DNA from: BOG-1112 sp964635325
Lineage (GTDB): Bacteria; Bdellovibrionota_B; Oligoflexia; Oligoflexales; Bog-1112
DNA: 57,935 nt
NCBI GenBank assembly: GCA_964635325.1
Contig: CAZWOL010000011.1
Coordinates: 1 to 57,935, forward strand
Direction of reading: 5' to 3'
Shown: positions 41,803 to 51,291 of the stretch, in pieces
Position numbering within the stretch: the first letter of the stretch is position 1
How the letters are laid out: the number at the start of each line of letters is the position of its first letter
Position numbers and translations under genes: made by a program
Notes under the pieces: model-generated
The model's database searches: none
Told to the model about the DNA's origin: nothing
The model's input: only the letters and a program-made list of their open reading frames with translations

Positions 41803-42747
41803 CTACTTACATTCACTCTTGATTTGAATATTCGACTTCGAACGTTCCTTCTGTAGCCAAAAATCTGTCTGGCGGGAAACCTCAAGAGCATGAAGCTCAC
41901 GTTCTAAGGCGTCTTTTTTCTGAAGAAAGTCTTGGCTTCCGACCAGGCGTCGATCCTCAACATAGAAAAGATGGTATGCGGCACCCAGGCGTATAGGAGC
42001 TGATACATCGCCATTTTTTAAATCCTGCAAGGCAGAGCGGATTTTTAGATCCAGATCGTTCAATTTTAGAACCTGCAGCGAATCTTCGCTTTTGGAATAC
42101 AGCTTATGGGCTTCCTCAAATGAAAGACCCGACTTCAACTTGTTATAAATCTCAAGGGCGAGCTTTTCTTTTTCAGCCGCAACTTGCTCACTTTCAATGG
42201 GAATCAAGATTTTACGCAAGGACAGTTCTGCCGATTCAGCTGAAGAGCCCTGTTTCTTGAGATAGTAGGCCTCGGTATCACGATCCGAAATCTTTATGAG
42301 TGGTAAAATAACTCGTCCACGGAAACGCATAAATACCATCTGGTCACGAATATCTTTTTTGTACTGCTCGTATGTTTTGCCTTGTTTAGCCAAATAATCT
42401 TTGAGGCTATCTCGAGTGAAATGACCCTCATTCAGGATCTGTTGAATTTGTGTTTCAACTTGATCATCTGAGACCTGTATATCAAGTTCATCAGCTTTCA
42501 ATTGAATCAATCGGCCATTAATAGCATCATTCAAAGCTCGACTATGGGCGACCGGATGAGGCCCAGAACCATAATCTGAGTATTTAACAAGTGGGCCATT
42601 CTGAATCTTATCTTGCACTTCAATCCAAGGAATCAACGTATTGTTGACTTCTGCACACAGAGCATCAAGAAGGACCTCTTTACTTTGAGCCAAAGCAACA
42701 GAACCAAAACAAACAACAAATCCAAAAGTCGAAAATCTAAGACGCAT
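41803..42747 (-). CDS. SurA-like periplasmic chaperone / peptidyl-prolyl isomerase
   Basis: The 314-residue product has a signal peptide ending …GSVALA-QS. A SurA-N-type chaperone domain (to ~150) follows, with …ALCAEVNNTLIPWIEV… and long helices (LNDAINGRLIQLKADELDIQVSDDQV). A degenerate parvulin-like region at ~170-265 comes next and then a final helix. It is expected to guide beta-barrel proteins across the periplasm. Its ATG shares one base with the stop of the parvulin gene, so the two are coupled. The isomerase activity of its own parvulin part is uncertain because I cannot see the full motif. Confidence 0.8.
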   Translation of the reverse strand: MRLRFSTFGFVVCFGSVALAQSKEVLLDALCAEVNNTLIPWIEVQDKIQNGPLVKYSDYGSGPHPVAHSRALNDAINGRLIQLKADELDIQVSDDQVETQIQQILNEGHFTRDSLKDYLAKQGKTYEQYKKDIRDQMVFMRFRGRVILPLIKISDRDTEAYYLKKQGSSAESAELSLRKILIPIESEQVAAEKEKLALEIYNKLKSGLSFEEAHKLYSKSEDSLQVLKLNDLDLKIRSALQDLKNGDVSAPIRLGAAYHLFYVEDRRLVGSQDFLQKKDALERELHALEVSRQTDFWLQKERSKSNIQIKSECK

Positions 42748-43733
42748 TATTGAAAACTTCTTATAATTCGTACATGCACGGACCGAATTGCCAACTCAAC
42801 CCAGTCCCTAAAAGCCGCAGACTGTCTTTCTTTCACCAAATCCGCACGTATCGAGGGTTTTGCTTCTTCAAAAGACACTTTTCTCGGCCCAACCTTCTCG
42901 TCAACTATAAAGAGATGAAAGCCGTAAGTCGATTTGAAAATTTCGCTGATCTGGCTTTCATGAAGCATAAAAGCCGCATCAAAAACCTGCGGCATATCTC
43001 CTTTTGCGTATGGACCTAGGGCACCCCCTTTTTTTCCATCGGGACTAATCGAATACGTCTGTGCCATCTGGGAAAAATTTGACCTATTCAAACGCGCGCG
43101 AACCCACTGTGCATCTTTTTCGGTTGCCAGTACTATTTGACGGATTTTTATCTGAGGCGGACGCTTAAACTTATCTTCATGCTCCTTATAATACCGTTGC
43201 ATATCCTCATCCTTCACTGAACTCTCTTTCATGACTCGCTCTTTAACATATTGTTCAATAAGACTTTGCTCACAAATCTTAACTTTTAACCTTTGCGAAT
43301 CATCATCTGTCTGAACAACAGCATTGCTCTTGAGCAATTCCCATGTTTTTACACATGCTGCATGATAGTCTTTATTATCTGCAGCGAAGGACTTGTCTTG
43401 GAGAAGAAAACTGTAGAGTATTTTCCGCTCTATAATAGAATCAAAGGTCTTCGATTTAATCGCAAATTTCTCTTTTTCAGAAAGCACTTCTGTATCAACT
43501 TTCGACTCATCCGATTGCAAATCTTTGCTAATAAAACGATTTTCAAATTCGAGGTCATCGAGATAAACATAGCCATCTGCAACCTCTGCTAAAATGTCCT
43601 CATCGACGGGGAGCTCAGAAGGATGATCCGAAGTCCCAAATATAGCAGTTCCTGTATTTTTAACTCGCCATATATAGACACCGAAAAGAAAACTACAAAA
43701 AACAAAAGCAAGACCAAACCACTGTTTCTTCAT
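42747..43733 (-). CDS. parvulin-type (PPIC) peptidyl-prolyl isomerase, membrane-anchored
   Basis: The 328-residue product has an N-terminal helix (…FGLAFVFCSFLFGVYIW) that anchors it in the inner membrane. The PPIC domain at about 190-290 has the expected strands: …IKIRQIVLATEKDAQWVRARL…, G-G-A-L-G-P-Y-x-K-G-D-M-P and F-K-S-T-Y-G-F-H-L-F-I-V-D. It follows mfd by 13 bases and precedes the surA-like gene. Mfd followed by foldases is seen in several former deltaproteobacteria. No lipobox is present, unlike Gram-positive PrsA. Confidence 0.85.
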   Translation of the reverse strand: MKKQWFGLAFVFCSFLFGVYIWRVKNTGTAIFGTSDHPSELPVDEDILAEVADGYVYLDDLEFENRFISKDLQSDESKVDTEVLSEKEKFAIKSKTFDSIIERKILYSFLLQDKSFAADNKDYHAACVKTWELLKSNAVVQTDDDSQRLKVKICEQSLIEQYVKERVMKESSVKDEDMQRYYKEHEDKFKRPPQIKIRQIVLATEKDAQWVRARLNRSNFSQMAQTYSISPDGKKGGALGPYAKGDMPQVFDAAFMLHESQISEIFKSTYGFHLFIVDEKVGPRKVSFEEAKPSIRADLVKERQSAAFRDWVELAIRSVHVRIIRSFQ

Positions 43734-43746
43734 TTTTCTTATCTTT

Positions 43747-46700
43747 CTAGAAAGTTTCGAGCTGTTTTAGAATTTTTGCCAAACGGAAATCTTCGGTATC
43801 ACTAGATTTCAAATTGTGAAGACGAACAAATCGTTTTTCTTTTTTAGAATCCACAAAACGAACTTCATATAGATTCCTTTCCAATTCTATAATGCTTGCT
43901 GCACCAAGTAAACGAAGACGCAATCGAAGCAGAGCTATTTTCACAAGCGTTACATATTCAATTGGCAAAGATCCATAGCGATCTTCAGATATTTTATTAA
44001 TCTCGAAGATCTCTTCGCGAGAAGTCGCAGAAAAAAGCTGCTTATAAAAAGCCAGCCTTTCCCGCTCATCCGTAACAAATGAGGATGGAATAAACGCTGT
44101 TACCTTGATTTTGATTTCAGGATCAAATTTTCTTTCAACCTTTACAGAAGACAGCTCTTTGATTTTTTCCTCAAGCATCTCAACATACATTTCAAACCCT
44201 ATACTCGCAATCTGTCCAGACTGCTCCCGACCGATGAGGTTGCCAGTGCCACGCAGCTCTAGATCGTAGTTAGCAATCTGAAACCCCGATCCAAGCTCCT
44301 GATGTGTGGCCAAAACCTCTAAGCGTTTCTTCGCTTCAGGGGAGAGGAATTCTTCCTTCTTAATCAACAAGTATGCATAAGCCTGTATAGATGAACGTCC
44401 AACACGCCCTCGCAACTGATAGAGTTGAGCAAGCCCAAAGGCCTGTGCATTTTCAACAATCAGAGTGTTTACGTTAGGCATATCGACGCCCGATTCAATG
44501 ATTGTTGTACAAACAAGCACATTAAATTTCTGCTCTATAAAATCAATGATGATAGCATCGAGACTTTCCTCATGCATTTGCCCATGAGCCGTGCGAATTT
44601 TGGCAGATGGGATCAGTCTTTTGAGTTCTTCTCCTCGCTCTGCTAGATCACCAACACGATTATGCACATAAAAGACCTGTCCACCTCGAGCGATCTCCGA
44701 TTCAATCGCTGTACGCACTAAATTTTCGTCAAATTCGGAAATGATGGTCCGAACCGGCATTCGATTAGCTGGTGGAGTTGTGATTAGAGAAATATCTCTT
44801 AGGCCCAAAAGAGCCATGTGTAAGGTGCGAGGAATCGGCGTTGCGGAAAGTGTGAGAATATCAAGGTTGGCTTTGAGTTTCTTGAATTTTTCCTTTTGCA
44901 AGACCCCAAAACGTTGCTCTTCATCAACAATCAGCAAACCAAGATTTTTGGGACGCAAATCTTTCGACAAAATACGATGCGTACCTAGCAAGAGATCGAT
45001 TTTACCATTTTCAAAATCATCAAAAATAATTTTTTGTTCAGATCTTTTGATAAGGCGATGAGCCTGACCAAGACGAACGCCTAATTTTTCAAGTCGAAAG
45101 CGAAAATTATAAAAATGCTGATAACAAAGAACTGTAGTTGGCACTAAAAACATGACCTGAAAGCCTTCCAAAATAGCTCTCAAGGCAGCCCTAAGAGCAA
45201 CTTCGGTTTTTCCAAAACCAACATCCCCAACAACAAGGCGATCCATCGGATGGCTACCTTTAAAATCCTCTTCAACCTCCTCCATGCAACGCAATTGGTC
45301 TGGAGTTTCTTGGTAAGGAAAATCCTCGACAAAGCGTTCATAAATATCACCAGCTTTAGCAAAGGCATGACCTCGCAGCAACTTTCTCTCCGCCTGCACA
45401 CGCAGCAAATCGTCCGCAGTTTCTTTGATAGCACGTTCAACCTTAGCCTTGCGAATTTTGAATGCATCTCCACCCAGTTTGTCGAGAGTGGGAGTTTTGT
45501 TTCCTTCTGCCTTTTTATATTTTTGTAACAAATTCAAACGATCGACAGGTAGGTACACACGATCTGCACCTCGATATTCCAATATGAGAAAGTCACCTTT
45601 GAATCCTTGCACAGCAATCTGCGTCATACCCTTATAACGCCCAATACCATGGTCCAAATGAACCACAAGATCCTCAATCGACAGATCTTTGAATGAAGCG
45701 ATTAGATTCTTTAATTTGCGGTTTGCAGCAAGAGCGCTGCGCTTGCGACCCAAAAATTCTTGTTCTGATACAAGCCAAACATTTTGCTCTTCATCATAGA
45801 TTGCACCATTAATCAATCCTCCACTCAGCACCATACCTTCGGTATGCATTTTTCCCATGTACAACTTTTGCAAAATCAAGGCATCTTGACGAATCTCTTC
45901 AAAAGCCTCTCCAAGAGCTTGTCCCAGAAAGGGATTGCTACGACTGCCATTCTCACCAAAGAGAATGATCGAGCCCCCCTCATCGAGAGTTCGGCTAAAA
46001 ATCGCAAGCCACTGTTCCTTACGCTTTTGTTTTTCTAAGTCTTTGCGAGGAGATTTAAGAGACGAACTAGATACCCATTGCAAACGCAACGCCTCTGCAT
46101 TTTCTACAGGATTTTCGCATTCTAAATGCAAAAACGCTTGCACCTGATGGCGCAACTCAGTCTCATTTAGGAAAACTTTTGTGGGCAGAGAGACCGCATG
46201 CTTAGCCTCTCTATCTTTATCATATAGATTTTGAATACTTTGGAAGAAGTCTTGAAAGCTTTGAAAGCAAAGTTCAACAGTATGAGGGAAAACAAAAAGT
46301 GAATCTTTAGGAAGATATTCTAAGGGGCATTGAGACTCATTCAACAACTCTAAAGTTAAGGCTTCTAAATTCGGAGTACGCTCACAGCTATCCAATGAAG
46401 CCATGAGAGCTTGCACCTCAAATTTAGAAACATTTTCTGCGAGAAGAAAATCATACAACCCTTGTGCTACATGCTTTCTACTGCGATCTACAATCACAGC
46501 TTCAATAGTTGGAACTAGACGTAGCATTGAGACTGGTTCTTCGGAGCGTTGAGTCTCTGCTGAGAAATATCGCAAGGACTGAATCTCATCTCCCAACAAT
46601 TCGATGCGCAAGGGACGCTGCTCCTGTAAAGGAAAGACATCGATGATTCCCCCCCGAACAGAAAACGTCGCTTTGTCATCGACACGCACGCACTCTTGGT

Positions 46701-47199
46701 AGCCAAGCTCCCTTAGTTTAAGCATGAACACATCAAGGTCTAGAGTGTCATTTAGATGCAATTGCAATGAAGCATCCAAAAAATGCGAACGTGTCATTGT
46801 CTTTTGAGCAAGCCCTGGAAGAGTCGTTAAAACAATTTTCTTATGAGGAGAGTTGAGCAAATTATCTAAGGTACGCAGCTTTTCTTGTCGTGTATGCACA
46901 TGATTGACATATTTTTCGGGTCCCCAAACCAAATAGTAAGGCAACAAACAAATTTCACACGGCTCAGAGAGATTTTGCTGTATGCTTTTGAGAACATCTC
47001 GCCAAAGAAAGATATCTTTCTGATGAGGAAGAATAAGAACTATCGTGTTTTTTAGATCTAGGTTCTGCCCAAGGCCGCAAATCAAGACCTGAAGCAGACT
47101 CTCCGTGGTCCCAAGAAGTTGCAAAGAGCGCGGATCGTGTTTTTGCAAGTGCTGAATAAGTTCAGTCAGCAATGCATGCATCCCACTTATCTTTTTCAT
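43747..47199 (-). CDS. mfd: transcription-repair coupling factor Mfd
   Basis: The 1150-residue ATPase removes RNA polymerase stalled at DNA damage and recruits UvrA. Present are the UvrB-like N-terminal part, the polymerase-interaction domain (…VVHLDHGIGRYKGM…YRGADRVYLPVDRLNLLQKY), the translocase with Walker A G-D-V-G-F-G-K-T-E-V-A and D-E-E-Q-R-F-G-V, and the C-terminal TRCF domain. I chose the ATG at 47199, which has AGAGGA eight bases upstream and gives the E. coli length (1148); the frame from 47265 adds 22 residues without a ribosome site. Confidence 0.97.
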   Translation of the reverse strand: MKKISGMHALLTELIQHLQKHDPRSLQLLGTTESLLQVLICGLGQNLDLKNTIVLILPHQKDIFLWRDVLKSIQQNLSEPCEICLLPYYLVWGPEKYVNHVHTRQEKLRTLDNLLNSPHKKIVLTTLPGLAQKTMTRSHFLDASLQLHLNDTLDLDVFMLKLRELGYQECVRVDDKATFSVRGGIIDVFPLQEQRPLRIELLGDEIQSLRYFSAETQRSEEPVSMLRLVPTIEAVIVDRSRKHVAQGLYDFLLAENVSKFEVQALMASLDSCERTPNLEALTLELLNESQCPLEYLPKDSLFVFPHTVELCFQSFQDFFQSIQNLYDKDREAKHAVSLPTKVFLNETELRHQVQAFLHLECENPVENAEALRLQWVSSSSLKSPRKDLEKQKRKEQWLAIFSRTLDEGGSIILFGENGSRSNPFLGQALGEAFEEIRQDALILQKLYMGKMHTEGMVLSGGLINGAIYDEEQNVWLVSEQEFLGRKRSALAANRKLKNLIASFKDLSIEDLVVHLDHGIGRYKGMTQIAVQGFKGDFLILEYRGADRVYLPVDRLNLLQKYKKAEGNKTPTLDKLGGDAFKIRKAKVERAIKETADDLLRVQAERKLLRGHAFAKAGDIYERFVEDFPYQETPDQLRCMEEVEEDFKGSHPMDRLVVGDVGFGKTEVALRAALRAILEGFQVMFLVPTTVLCYQHFYNFRFRLEKLGVRLGQAHRLIKRSEQKIIFDDFENGKIDLLLGTHRILSKDLRPKNLGLLIVDEEQRFGVLQKEKFKKLKANLDILTLSATPIPRTLHMALLGLRDISLITTPPANRMPVRTIISEFDENLVRTAIESEIARGGQVFYVHNRVGDLAERGEELKRLIPSAKIRTAHGQMHEESLDAIIIDFIEQKFNVLVCTTIIESGVDMPNVNTLIVENAQAFGLAQLYQLRGRVGRSSIQAYAYLLIKKEEFLSPEAKKRLEVLATHQELGSGFQIANYDLELRGTGNLIGREQSGQIASIGFEMYVEMLEEKIKELSSVKVERKFDPEIKIKVTAFIPSSFVTDERERLAFYKQLFSATSREEIFEINKISEDRYGSLPIEYVTLVKIALLRLRLRLLGAASIIELERNLYEVRFVDSKKEKRFVRLHNLKSSDTEDFRLAKILKQLETF

Positions 47200-47239
47200 A
47201 GAAATATCCTCTCGCCCGCTAAAAGTTAGAGAACACATA

Positions 47240-47268
47240 TTGACTTCAACCTTCGGGCTCATCAAAAT
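47240..47268 (+). promoter_or_regulatory. candidate promoter of sodB
   Basis: TTGACT (47240-47245) and CAAAAT (47263-47268) are 17 bases apart, about 45 bases before the sodB start. With mfd starting at 47199 the divergent intergenic space is 114 bases, so both genes could have promoters here. Confidence 0.35.
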
Positions 47269-47313
47269 CTAGGCGCACAATCCTGTGAGATTGAACATTA
47301 ATTAGGAGTTTTT

Positions 47314-47895
47314 ATGTCCTTTGAATTACCCAAACTACCTTACGCTCTTGAAGCCTTGGAACCTCATATTTCTAAAGAAACTTTGGAGTTCCATTACGGT
47401 AAGCACCATGCAACCTATGTAAACAATCTTAACAAACTCGTCCCAGGAACCGAATTTGCGAATGCAAGCCTCGAAGATATCATTCGCAAGTCATCTGGAG
47501 GCATTTTTAACAACGCCGCTCAAATTTGGAATCACACGTTTTATTGGAACTGTCTTTCTCCACAAGGAGGAGGAGAACCAAGCGGCAAACTCGCAGAGAA
47601 GATCAATAGTTCCTTTGGATCCTTTGCAAAATTCAAAGAGAAATTTTCGGATGCAGCTCTAACCCTCTTTGGATCCGGTTGGGCCTTCCTCGTCCAAAAT
47701 CATGATGGCAGCTTAGAGATCACAAAAGAAGGCAACGCAGGCTGCCCACTGACCAAAGATCAGATCCCTCTGATGACTTGCGATGTTTGGGAGCACGCAT
47801 ACTATATAGACTATCGCAATGCTCGAGCCAAATATGTCGAGACCTTTTGGAACCTCGTTAACTGGTCGTTCGTTGCGAAAAATCTAAAGAGCTAA
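47314..47895 (+). CDS. sodB: iron superoxide dismutase
   Basis: The 193-residue cytoplasmic enzyme turns superoxide into hydrogen peroxide and oxygen. Metal ligands are His27 (E-F-H-Y-G-K-H-H), the His in W-N-H-T-F-Y-W, and Asp and His in D-V-W-E-H-A-Y-Y. The N-A-A-Q-I-W-N-H-T-F-Y-W segment points to the Fe form. AGGAG lies five bases before the ATG. Its last 38 bases overlap the convergent gpsA gene. No signal peptide is seen. Confidence 0.95.
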   Translation: MSFELPKLPYALEALEPHISKETLEFHYGKHHATYVNNLNKLVPGTEFANASLEDIIRKSSGGIFNNAAQIWNHTFYWNCLSPQGGGEPSGKLAEKINSSFGSFAKFKEKFSDAALTLFGSGWAFLVQNHDGSLEITKEGNAGCPLTKDQIPLMTCDVWEHAYYIDYRNARAKYVETFWNLVNWSFVAKNLKS

Positions 47896-48922
47896 ATTCA
47901 AGCTCACTTTTTGCATCACCATTTGTCAGCTCATAGATTGCTGCATTAAGCGGCTTCTTTTCATACAAGACCTGATAAACCAAACTAATGATCGGCGCTC
48001 GAACCCCCAATTTCGAACAAAGATCATACGCGGAGTGTGTTGTTGCAACCCCCTCCGCAACTGCATTCAAAGAATTCAAAATATTCTGCAGAGATTCACC
48101 TTTGCCGAGTCTATAGCCCACACTAAAATTGCGACTCTTCTGCGATGTGCATGAAAGAAGAAGGTCACCGACACCACCAAGCCCATTAAAAGTAAGCGGA
48201 TTGGCCCCAAGTTTCACCCCTATGCGAGTGATTTCTGCAAGGCCTCGGGTAATAAGGGATGCCATACTATTATTTTGAAAGCCCAGTCCGGTGCATACTC
48301 CGGCAGCTATCGAAATTACATTTTTAAGGCCCCCTGCCACTTCTAGTCCTATGGGATCATTATTTGTGTAAACTCTAAAGAGAGGGGAATGGAAAAATTC
48401 CTGCACCTTCTTCGCTGTTGCAGAATCAAGCGAGGCTGCTGCGATACCTGTTGGTTGACTTTCGGCAATCTCAACAGCAAAGCTAGGACCTGATAGCACT
48501 GCAAGAGAGGATGTTCGAGCTGCTCCAAGCTCCTCTTGAATGATCTGAGAAGGAAAGCAGAGAGTACCAACTTCGATGCCTTTTACAACACTGACTAGAA
48601 GAGAAGGACTTGCTAGCAAAGCATCTTTAAAGTTTCTAAGAACCTCACGCAAAACTTGCGTAGGTGTCGCAAAAACGACCATTTCTGTTGCAGTAAATTC
48701 AGCAATACGATCTTTATAAGAAAATGCACGGATATTTTCCGAAAGATCGATATGATCTAGATAGCATGGATTGCGATGCTGAGAATTGATCGCATCTGCG
48801 ACGCTGGGATCAAAGGACCAAAGGTTGACGAGGCAATTTTGTCGTGCAAGATGCACAGCAAGACTTGTACCAAAACTACCGGCACCCAGAATCGTCACAG
48901 TTCGTTTCACTTTACTTTGCAT
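47858..48922 (-). CDS. gpsA: glycerol-3-phosphate dehydrogenase [NAD(P)+]
   Basis: The 354-residue enzyme reduces dihydroxyacetone phosphate to sn-glycerol-3-phosphate for phospholipid synthesis. The dinucleotide motif is I-L-G-A-G-S-F-G-T-S-L-A. Further conserved parts are V-S-V-V-K-G-I-E, L-S-G-P-S-F-A-V-E, G-G-L-K-N-V-I-S-I-A-A-G and the F-N-G-L-G-G-V-G-D-L-L-L-S-C-T-S active-site segment. Its 3' end overlaps that of sodB by 38 bases. It is divergent from the nuo genes with 64 bases between. Confidence 0.96.
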   Translation of the reverse strand: MQSKVKRTVTILGAGSFGTSLAVHLARQNCLVNLWSFDPSVADAINSQHRNPCYLDHIDLSENIRAFSYKDRIAEFTATEMVVFATPTQVLREVLRNFKDALLASPSLLVSVVKGIEVGTLCFPSQIIQEELGAARTSSLAVLSGPSFAVEIAESQPTGIAAASLDSATAKKVQEFFHSPLFRVYTNNDPIGLEVAGGLKNVISIAAGVCTGLGFQNNSMASLITRGLAEITRIGVKLGANPLTFNGLGGVGDLLLSCTSQKSRNFSVGYRLGKGESLQNILNSLNAVAEGVATTHSAYDLCSKLGVRAPIISLVYQVLYEKKPLNAAIYELTNGDAKSELEFSSLDFSQRTTS

Positions 48923-48950
48923 TTAATATCCCTTACGAATTCTGTATACT
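48922..48950 (+). promoter_or_regulatory. candidate promoter of the nuo operon
   Basis: TATACT (48945-48950, five of six) lies 17 bases after a weak TTTAAT (48922-48927). It is the only good -10 box in the short gpsA-nuoA space and would give a leader of about 30 bases. Confidence 0.4.
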
Positions 48951-48986
48951 GTAGAGCTCAAGTAACTTTTCTGTAGGATTTTTTTG

Positions 48987-49337
48987 ATGAATCCTTACTT
49001 ACCAATCCTGATCATTCTGGCGTTGGGCATTGCATTGGGTCTTATACTATCTGGACTCTCTGCACTTATGGGCCCCAAAAATCCAACTGCGAGTAAAAAA
49101 GAGGCCTTTGAATGCGGGGTCCCCCCGGTCTCAACCCAAGATCGGATGAGCGTTAAATTCTATTTAACGGCTATACTATTCATACTTTTTGATATTGAAA
49201 CGGTTTTTTTATACCTATGGGCTAAAGTATTTCGCTCATTAGGTTGGTTCGGCGTTGTTGAAGTCACGATTTTTGTTCTTATTTTGGTCGTCGGCTACAT
49301 TTACGTGCTTAAACGTGGAGCTCTCGAATGGGATTAG
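48987..49337 (+). CDS. nuoA: NADH-quinone oxidoreductase subunit A
   Basis: The 116-residue membrane subunit of complex I has three helices and the conserved loop E-A-F-E-C-G-V-P-P with its functional Cys, followed by K-F-Y-L-T-A-I-L-F-I-L-F-D-I-E-T-V-F-L. The ATG at 48987 has AGGA eight bases before it. It overlaps nuoH by ten bases. In the usual order nuoB, C, D, E, F and G follow; here nuoH comes next. Confidence 0.97.
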   Translation: MNPYLPILIILALGIALGLILSGLSALMGPKNPTASKKEAFECGVPPVSTQDRMSVKFYLTAILFILFDIETVFLYLWAKVFRSLGWFGVVEVTIFVLILVVGYIYVLKRGALEWD

Positions 49338-50416
49338 ATGCGGTTTCCCCAGACCTACCGTTTGCAGTGAGTCTAATTGCAACGTTGGTTAAGGTTCTCG
49401 TTATTTTCGTTGGCGCCTTACAGATCCCCCCCGTTATGGTGTGGTTGGAGCGAAGAATTCCAGCTCTCATGCAACGTCGTCGCGGCCCCAACCGTGTTGG
49501 GCTCTTTAAGTGGCGATTGTGGGGTTTGCTACAATCACTAGCCGATGCGATCAAGCTTATCTTCAAAGAAGAATCTGTCCCGAGCGGTGCCAATAAATAC
49601 TTCTACCATCTCGCACCAGTCTTCAGTGTTTTTCCTGTATTTCTTGTTCTTGCTGCTCTTCCTTTTGGTGAAACAATTGAAGTTGCGGGTTACCTCATTC
49701 CACTGACGGTAATCAAACTCAACGTGGGCTTTCTCTTCATCATTGCGATGGCCGGAACAGCAATTTATGGAATCACCCTTGCAGGATGGGCCGCAAATAG
49801 TAAGTACTCGTTGATGGGTTCATTGCGAGCCTCAGCTCAAATGATTAGTTACGAAATTCCTCTGGGCATGTCCCTCATCCCTATTGTACTTGTCTTTAAC
49901 ACGCTCGACTTGACGGAAATCGTACGACAGCAAGAAGCTCTGTGGACTTGGGGAGTCTTTCTCTGTCCGGTCTCCTTCCTTATCTTTCTCATCTGTATGT
50001 TTGCAGAAACCAACCGCACCCCCTTTGATCTTGCAGAAGCTGAAAGCGAACTTATAGTCGGCTATCACACCGAATTTGGTTCCGCAAAATTTGCAGCCTT
50101 CTTTTTTGCTGAATACGTCAGCATGTTTGCTCTCAGTTGCTTATGCTCCGTATTATTTTTCGGCGGATGGCATATTCCTTTCGTCTCGCGATCGTTCTTG
50201 CTAAGTTTGGTAGGCAGCGAGAACATAGTCGCACTTATCGGAATCATTACGTTACTGATTAAAGCTGCGTTCTTTATGTTCCTCTATGTTTGGGTGCGTT
50301 GGACCATTCCTCGCTTCCGTTATGATCAGCTGATGAATCTCGGTTGGAAGTTCCTTCTGCCTCTGGGACTCGCCAACATCGTTGTAACCGCAGGTATCTT
50401 AGCAACGCAGTTTTAG
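49328..50416 (+). CDS. nuoH: NADH-quinone oxidoreductase subunit H
   Basis: The 362-residue membrane subunit forms the quinone-chamber entrance. It has E-R-R-I-P-A-L-M-Q-R-R-R-G-P-N-R-V-G, then the cytoplasmic loop E-T-N-R-T-P-F-D-L-A-E-A-E-S-E-L and the V-R-W-T-I-P-R-F-R-Y-D-Q segment. A GGAG ribosome site lies within the end of nuoA. nuoI, usually next, is missing. It is about 20 bases from nuoJ. Confidence 0.97.
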   Translation: MGLDAVSPDLPFAVSLIATLVKVLVIFVGALQIPPVMVWLERRIPALMQRRRGPNRVGLFKWRLWGLLQSLADAIKLIFKEESVPSGANKYFYHLAPVFSVFPVFLVLAALPFGETIEVAGYLIPLTVIKLNVGFLFIIAMAGTAIYGITLAGWAANSKYSLMGSLRASAQMISYEIPLGMSLIPIVLVFNTLDLTEIVRQQEALWTWGVFLCPVSFLIFLICMFAETNRTPFDLAEAESELIVGYHTEFGSAKFAAFFFAEYVSMFALSCLCSVLFFGGWHIPFVSRSFLLSLVGSENIVALIGIITLLIKAAFFMFLYVWVRWTIPRFRYDQLMNLGWKFLLPLGLANIVVTAGILATQF

Positions 50417-50435
50417 AAGATGAGGAACTCTTAAG

Positions 50436-50948
50436 ATGAATGAGATGATCATTTTTGGTGGATTGGCAGGTCTCATTAGTCTCTGCTCCATACTTTCTAT
50501 GACACTACCCAATCCAGTGACTGCTGCGATATTTCTTGTCTTGGACTTATTTTTCTTAGGCGCGCTTTATGCTTTCCAAGGTGCAGACTTCGTCGCTGCA
50601 ATCCAGATCATTATTTATACGGGTGCTATTCTCGTTCTTTTCCTATTCGTCATCATGATTCTCAACCTCGACCCCAAACTTCTGGCACGACCGCGCTGGC
50701 ATTTCTTTGAGAAAGCTGCGTTAGCTCTCGTAATCGGAGGATTTGCATTTGTCGCATACCAACTCCTTGAACATCCATCACTGAGCGAGCGCGTTGCTGA
50801 TCACATGCTCTCTGATAATACGCAAGACCTTGCTCTCAGCTTATTTAGAAATTATCTTTGGCCTTTTGAGATTGTTTCGATGCTAATCTTACTTGCTATC
50901 ATTGGCAGTATTTCGATCGCACGGAAAAAATCCAAAAGTGATTTGTAG
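50436..50948 (+). CDS. nuoJ: NADH-quinone oxidoreductase subunit J
   Basis: The 170-residue subunit has five helices and the conserved Y-T-G-A-I-L-V-L-F-L-F-V-I-M segment of helix 3, which contains the pi-bulge important for proton transfer. Length is close to E. coli NuoJ (184). It lies between nuoH and nuoK with short spacers on both sides. Confidence 0.95.
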   Translation: MNEMIIFGGLAGLISLCSILSMTLPNPVTAAIFLVLDLFFLGALYAFQGADFVAAIQIIIYTGAILVLFLFVIMILNLDPKLLARPRWHFFEKAALALVIGGFAFVAYQLLEHPSLSERVADHMLSDNTQDLALSLFRNYLWPFEIVSMLILLAIIGSISIARKKSKSDL

Positions 50949-50962
50949 ACCCAGGAGAACGC

Positions 50963-51262
50963 ATGCCTATTCAATACTATTTCTGTCTGGCGTTGGTCAT
51001 GTTTGTGTGTGGCATTTGTGGTGTTCTTTTTAGACGCAACCTCATTTTTGTTTTAATGGGAATCGAGTTGATGCTCAACGCCGTCAACTTAGTGTTTGTT
51101 TCAGGATCTACGTTTCTCAAAAATCTTGATGGACAGATCATGGTCTGTTTTGTCGTCACTGTTGCGGCCTGTGAAGCTGCTGTAGGCCTTGCGATGGTGA
51201 TTGCTTTATTTCGACGACATGGAACTATTTCGACGGACTTTTATCGAATTTTACGAGGCTAG
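50963..51262 (+). CDS. nuoK: NADH-quinone oxidoreductase subunit K
   Basis: The 99-residue subunit has three helices. The key Glu in helix 2 is in L-M-G-I-E-L-M-L-N-A-V-N-L, and the second Glu is in V-A-A-C-E-A-A-V-G-L-A. Both belong to the proton path. AGGAG precedes the ATG. It lies 14 bases after nuoJ. Confidence 0.97.
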   Translation: MPIQYYFCLALVMFVCGICGVLFRRNLIFVLMGIELMLNAVNLVFVSGSTFLKNLDGQIMVCFVVTVAACEAAVGLAMVIALFRRHGTISTDFYRILRG

Positions 51263-51291
51263 GGCGCGTCGCCAGACAAGGGGATCATCAT